Shown here: piece by piece, positions 59,148 to 64,000 of the stretch
How the letters are laid out: each line of letters begins with the position of its first letter
Numbering within the stretch: the first letter of the stretch is position 1
From: Ceratodon purpureus
Lineage: Eukaryota; Streptophyta; Bryopsida; Pseudoditrichales; Ditrichaceae
Reading direction: 5' to 3'
NCBI GenBank assembly: GCA_014871385.1
Contig: CM026423.1
Span: forward strand, 23,607,067-23,671,066
DNA length: 64,000 nt
Notes under the pieces: generated by a model
The model's input: only the letters and a program-made list of their open reading frames with translations
Database searches by the model: none
What the model was told of the DNA's origin: nothing
Position numbers and translations under genes: made by a program

Positions 59148-59675
59148 AAGAGGCCTCGCTCTATCATTGTTTCCATTTAATTTGATTCGATTTCAGTGGA
59201 GTTGATTACATACTGCATCGTCTACTCTATTGCAAAGCACTAAAATATTCATGATTCTCATTTCCAGTTTATACTCGTGTATACCTTGCCTCCTTTATGT
59301 TTTGTGAAAGTTGTTTTTTTCCTCGTGCATTTACATAATTCTATGAAAGAATTATTTGTTTGATCTAAAACTCAACGCCTGATCATTGTATCTTGCCCAA
59401 ACCCATGATAAATCTAAAGGAATGTATGCATGACGTCATCATGACATCAGCCCTAATTTGTATCTTTGAGAACAAACGTAATAAATTCTTACCAGAGATA
59501 ATCCTAATTTCCACGGTAATATACTCTTTTTCTAAAAAAAGTGTCAAAATTAAGCCTTAATTTAGTAATTTTCCACGGTTATAGGGTCTACTTTGCTTTT
59601 GAAAATTTTCCTAATTGTCAACTCTGTGCTCTCCATTCTGCGCTCACCGCTCTCCGCTCTACGCTCTCCGCTCAC
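59148..59675. other. Right terminal region of the 15.35-kb transposon
   Basis: Noncoding and AT-rich, holding the internal inverted pair (59572-59587) and the right terminal inverted repeat (about 59610-59675). No gene seen. Confidence 0.75.
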
Positions 59676-59679
59676 GTAC

Positions 59680-62293
59680 GAACTTTCCCCAGCAGGCAGC
59701 TGAGAGAAAAGAAGCAATGCAGCAGGACCTGCTAAGACAGGAGGCTCTGCGTTTATTACAAGAAGCACAGAGATTGGAGGACCAGAATAAGAAGGAGGAA
59801 GAGATGAAAGAAGCTGCCCGGCAGGCGACCCTTTACAAATGGCAGGAGATACTGAGGGAAGAGAGCCAGAAACTCCAGGCCAAACCAAGGGCGGATCCGT
59901 GGGCAGCATATGACCAATCAGTGGTCCAGGGGGACAGACCAGGTCAACTGAGGGAAGCAGAATTGATGGGAGCACCCTATACTACATCTGCTGTACCTGG
60001 AAGGCCAGGGACAGACCATTTCCCAACCTCGAGGACTCGGGTGAGCCCAACAGGAGGAGGAGGGGTACATTCTACCTATGTGGATCACCTCACAGGTGAT
60101 GAGTACAGACCAGAAGTCAACAGAACTGCATACTGGCCAAGCGGAGGAGCAGAAGCCGGAGCAGGAGTTCCTGACACAGGAACAGGATATAGAAGACCAG
60201 CAGAGATAATGAGAGGGATGCCGTATGATACTAGGCCACCTGCAGGAATAGGAGTACCAGGGGATATAGCGGACAGCAGTTATCTAGTGAGGCATGGTCC
60301 ACCAGCCTACCCACCAGCTACTAGACCCAGAGTACCACCAGTGACAGGACCAGTCTTTGTGGCACAGAGGAAGCCGCTGACCTACACGAAGTACAAGGAA
60401 GGGACGAATCCAGATGCTCACATACGGCAGTTTGAGAGGACCCTATGGCACAACGGAGAAACTGATGAGCAGGTGATAATCAACCTGATGGGTACCACTT
60501 TGCTGGACAAGGTTGGTGCATGGTATGAGAATTTCCTAGAGAACCATGTCTACTGCTCATGGGAGGACGTTAAAGCTGCTTTCAGGAGAAGGTACAGAGA
60601 CCAGACCACGGATGAGGCAGTATACAGGGAATTGAAGTCCTTCTACCAGGGGGACAGAGAGAAGGTACAAGATTACTATGATCGGTTCATGACTCTAATC
60701 AAATGTCTACAATCTGATCCAGGGGAAGGGTTCAGAATCACTAATTTTCGAGCAGGACTACTGGAGTATATCAAGATTACTACGAGTGTAGCACCAGTCA
60801 AGAGCTTGACAGAGTTAGTGGATGCAGCCTTGAGATGCGAGGAGAACTGCACTGACTCTAGTGGTAAACCCACTAAGATTGAGGTAAAGAAAGTGGAGAC
60901 CAGCAGTAAGGCAGCCACAGTGACCAGGAAGGAAACAAGCCAAGAGGCTCCAAGGAAAGCCTGTGGAATCTGTAAGAAGCTGGGCCATGACGATGCAAAC
61001 TGTTGGTACAACCCAGCCAACCAGAGGGGGTCAAATGCGAAGAAGGAAGGAGAAGAACCTGTTTGTGTCAATGAAGTATCTGCTTCTAAACCTGCAGGAA
61101 GTTACAGTTACAGCCAAGGGTACCAGAGACCACCGAACTCCAGGGCAGGCAGTAGTCAACAGAGGAGTTATGGTGATCAACCACCGTGTTGCTTCTTGTG
61201 TGGAGGAGCAGACCACAGAAGCTGGAACTGTCCCAAGAAGGCACAATGGGATCAATTTTTAGCTGACCAAGAGAAGACGAACAAAAAACAGGATCACCAT
61301 GTGAGCAATGTGGAAATTGAATGGCTGGATGAGCCACAGGACCTAGTGGACATGGCTAGTATGACCAGGGCCCAAAGGAAGAAGGAAGGATTACCTCCTA
61401 TTGAAGACCAGTCCAAGGAACCAGAACCAAGGAAGGCCCAGACCAAGGAAGACTTGAAGGAGGAAGAACGGCTCAGGGATTCTATGCTAGAAGCCCTGAA
61501 AGAGATTCAGCTCAAGGAGGAGCAGGAGGCCAGAGCAGCAGAGCAGACCAAGACTGCTCACTCACATGAAGCTCAGGAGATGGCTGAAGCAGAGGTACAA
61601 GACAATGAGTGGGCAGGATTCCCAGATTCTGACGTCCTCAATTACAGCTTAAAGACTACTCAAGAGGGACGAGGAGTACCTGCAGAAACGAGTACAAGGG
61701 GGGACCAGGAGCAGGATTATGCAAACTTGGTGGGCAGGAGGATATTGGCCAGTCCAGTTACTGTGCCTTTGGGTCAGCTACTACAGATGGCTCCAAACAT
61801 GATTGAGATTGTCAAGGCCCATGTGTTTCCGGAGTTAAGGGCCAGTAAGGATTCTGGTCAAGGCGAAACGGCTGGGGTGGAGCAGATGACCAGAAAAGGA
61901 GGTCAACCAGGTCTGATACCCAGCTTGGCAGTAGATGTTGACACAGAATTGCCTATGTTAACTGTGCAGATTGGCAACGGGACCTTGGACAAGGTATTGC
62001 TGGACGGTGGATCTGGTGTCAATCTCATTACTGAAGAGGAGCAGAAGCGTTTAGGATTGAAGGACCCACAACCTGCTCCCTACAGATTGAGGATGGCAGA
62101 CCAGACTGTGGTGGAACCAGTAGGGATAATCAGAAATGTGAAGGTACACATCCATAGCATTCCTTATCTGATTACACTAACTGTCATCAAGAATAAGGAA
62201 GTGAATGAGGAGTATAGCATGCTGCTAGGTCGTCCTTGGTTGATCGATGCAAAAGTCAATCATGAGTGGGGTAGAAATCTCGTCACAATTTGA
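59680..62293 (+). pseudogene. gag: Gag-protease of element C, continued
   Basis: Resumes gag after the transposon, in the frame of 43242-44319. It has a helical Gln/Glu stretch and a Pro-rich linker. A Retrotrans_gag domain follows (about 60400-60850: ERTLWHNGE, AWYENFLENH, W.DVKAAFRRRYRD). There are two CCHC knuckles (CGICKKLGHDDANC near 60964, CCFLCGGADHRSWNC near 61190). An aspartic protease has DGGSGVN (near 62010), LRMADQT and LLGRPWL. The frame stops at TGA 62291-62293 within NLVTI-stop-GNGTVKTV; other elements continue through this position, so the stop is probably a mutated CGA. Confidence 0.82.
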
Positions 62294-64000
62294 GGCAACG
62301 GGACAGTCAAGACAGTATCAGTGAGCCAGAAGAAGGGATCTGGACCAGATTTACCTGAGGTATTGGTCTGCTACAACCATACTGAAGGACTCATAGATGA
62401 AGAGAAGGAACATTGGCTGGCCACCAAGCAGGATGTACTGGTCGTTGAGACAGTGGCACTGCCCCAAAAAGATGGAGACCAGGAGCCAGTGGCAGTAGCA
62501 GAAAGAGCCTATCTGGACCAGTTTTTGACAAGCATACCAGAGTACTCGACCAAGGGACTGGTCGAACAGCAAAAGGGGGATAGTGGTCACACACGCCAAG
62601 AAGGGAACAATTTAGATTACCAGGACAGAGCTGGCACCAGAGAGAAGCATACATCAGGATCACAGGACCATGACAAGCAAAGCAAGGCAAGAGAAGACCA
62701 GAGAGAAGACAAAAATCACCTGAACAAGACAAGAGAGGACCAGGGAGAAGACCAAGACCAGCAGAGCAAGAAAAGAGAGGACATGGAGGCAGACCAAGAC
62801 AGTGCAGGCCTCAAGGACCAAGACAACAATTTTTTCAAGGATCAGGCAGCAGACGAAGGTGAGTGGAGGAGGAACAGAGAGGACCAGGAGAGCAAAAATG
62901 AAGAGGGACATGACAAAGATCAGGAGAACAGGTGGGAAGAGGGCCAGAGTTTAGAAAAAGGAGATGAGGGCAAAATAGAGAAAAAAATAATAGAAAAAAG
63001 AGAAAAAAAAGAGGAAGTAATCAGAAAAGGGGTAGGAGAGAAAGAAAGGAAGCAGCTAGCAGTATTGTGCGGGGTAGTGGGAATCAGCCCTCTAAAACAG
63101 GAACAAGAGATGGGACAGCAGAAGGAGCGCTATCAGACAAGAGGAGGCGGCAAACAGGGTTTCAGTAGGAGCGGCTGCCAAAGCAGAGAAAAGCAAGAGC
63201 ATTGTGAGCCAAGAGGAGGAGGCAGCCAGGATTATAGCAGGAGCGGTTGCGAGGGAGACCAACAGCAAGAGCTTGAAGACCAGAAGAAAGTGGTTGGAGA
63301 CCAAGAAGATGAGGCAGCAGCCAAGATAGAGGACCAGAAGAACGGGAGTCTGGAGAAGGACCAGCAGGACATCAGTCCAAATGACCAAGAATACAGGGAC
63401 CAGCCAAGGTGGACCAGAGATGGAGGAGGTAAGAAAAATAAAAAAGAGAAAAATGAAGGAACTGACCAAGAGAAATGGGACCCGCAGGAGGTAGAACAAG
63501 AGCAGCAAAGATCCAAAGACCAGGCTAGGATGCCACAGGGATCTAGAGGAGGACACCAAGTCAAGAGGATGGGTGGGCAGAGGAGTAGTCCAGTACAGCT
63601 CTCCAGTAGCCGAGAGATGGTTTTACTGTTGGCACCCACCAGGCAGCTGCCAGTATTAGAGGAGCAGCACCAGGACCAGCCCCAGGAGCAGTCCGAGGAG
63701 CAGCGCCAGGACCAGGTTATAACAAACCAGCCAGAGGAGCAAGATCCTATAGACCAACAGGAGGAGCCAAGTGTGGATTTATCCACAAGCCAGGTAGACA
63801 CCACGATCTCAACCAGATCAGGAGGGGCATGGCAGCAGGCACCAGAAGACCAAGTGAGTATCATCAAGGAGGTGGGCATGTTGGTTCAGCAGTGGCAAGT
63901 GGCATTGGCACAAGCATCTCGTGTGCAGGATTTGCAGGAGCAGGAGGATCGGTCTGGCCCCAGCTACCAAGACCTTATGAGCTTCAGGCTTAGTCAAGAG
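62294..64000 (+). pseudogene. Element C polyprotein extension, acidic and Gln-rich (runs off window)
   Basis: Directly after the TGA the same frame stays open for 569 codons to the window end. The first 100 residues still look like the protease-to-RT linker of Ty3/Gypsy elements. The rest is dominated by Asp, Gln, Glu and Lys, with recurring EDQ, DQE and RED motifs and two related blocks ending SRSGC (about 63150-63250). It has no catalytic domain. An RT should lie further on. Low complexity alone does not prove translation, but 1.7 kb without a stop in exactly this frame supports it. Confidence 0.6.

Larger units (their letters stand above)
44324..59675. mobile_element. 15.35-kb DNA transposon carrying a ParB-like/DNA methyltransferase gene
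   Basis: The ends match as inverted repeats over 39 bp with one mismatch (GTGAGCGGAGAGCG...), extending with indels to about 65 bp. It is flanked by GTAC (44320-44323 and 59676-59679). Excision with one GTAC left behind restores an uninterrupted gag frame, which fixes the borders. A further inverted pair, ACCCTATAACCGTGGA (44501-44516) and its complement (59572-59587), lies inside both ends. Contents: a small ORF (+), a MULE-like transposase (-), and a divergent 14-exon ParB-like/methyltransferase gene (+). Both main genes read through without a stop, so the copy may be active. Confidence 0.88.
41572..64000 (+). mobile_element. Ty3/Gypsy-like retrotransposon 'C' (3' part outside window)
   Basis: A family distinct from A/E0. 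It has a 619-bp 5' LTR, a primer-binding site, a long leader, a gag-protease frame split by a 15.35-kb DNA transposon, then a long acidic extension to the window end. Reverse transcriptase and integrase are not reached, so Ty3/Gypsy membership is inferred from the gag and the protease type. It sits in the E0 3' LTR; the left flank is ATGAG (41567-41571). Confidence 0.8.

Overview
The window is a stack of nested transposable elements. It comes from a eukaryote, most likely a streptophyte (land plant or charophyte alga). The evidence is Ty3/Gypsy elements primed by a tRNA-Asp-like site, GT-AG introns, and a SET-domain protein of the plant SUVR4/SUVR2 type. The species cannot be fixed from the sequence; a charophyte such as Chara is plausible but not demonstrated. 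I see no rRNA, tRNA, CRISPR array or bacterial operon.

Layout, reconstructed from target-site duplications (TSDs). (1) 1-11070 is most of a young Ty3/Gypsy element, 'A'. It has unusually long LTRs (3512 bp), and each LTR carries its own 621-aa ORF. The gag and pol genes lie in one frame, separated by a single UGA followed by CGG. (2) 11071-41571 is an older relative, 'E0', whose 5' LTR was hit by A. E0 has since received a solo LTR (12864-16373, TSD GATTT), a 13.0-kb DNA transposon in gag (16961-29995), a 4.4-kb hAT-like foldback element in pol (33276-37673, TSD ATTGAGAA), and another retrotransposon in its 3' LTR. (3) 41572-64000 is that last retrotransposon, 'C', a different Ty3/Gypsy-like family with a 619-bp LTR. 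Its gag is split by a 15.35-kb DNA transposon (44324-59675, TSD GTAC). Its protease is followed by a long acidic, Gln-rich open frame that runs off the window.

The most interesting content is the cargo of the two large DNA transposons. The 13.0-kb element carries a SUVR4-like histone lysine methyltransferase (23343-24453, two exons, intact by reading) and a decayed RING-like gene. Both are convergent with a broken transposase of an unassigned DDE-like type. The 15.35-kb element carries an intact two-exon MULE-like transposase with a SWIM zinc finger. Divergent from it is a 14-exon gene (50471-59147) whose phases join without a stop to give 1488 aa. That protein combines a basic/acidic N-terminus, three RNA-polymerase-II-CTD-like heptads, a ParB-like GNHR domain and a C-terminal N6/N4-type DNA methyltransferase fold with an altered catalytic motif. 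A 15-unit, 171-bp minisatellite fills one of its introns.

So two unrelated mobile elements within 45 kb each carry a chromatin or DNA methyltransferase-type gene. One inference is that such cargo lets the elements manipulate host silencing. Exon boundaries, TSDs and repeat units were read by eye; family assignments rest on recognised motifs, not on searches.
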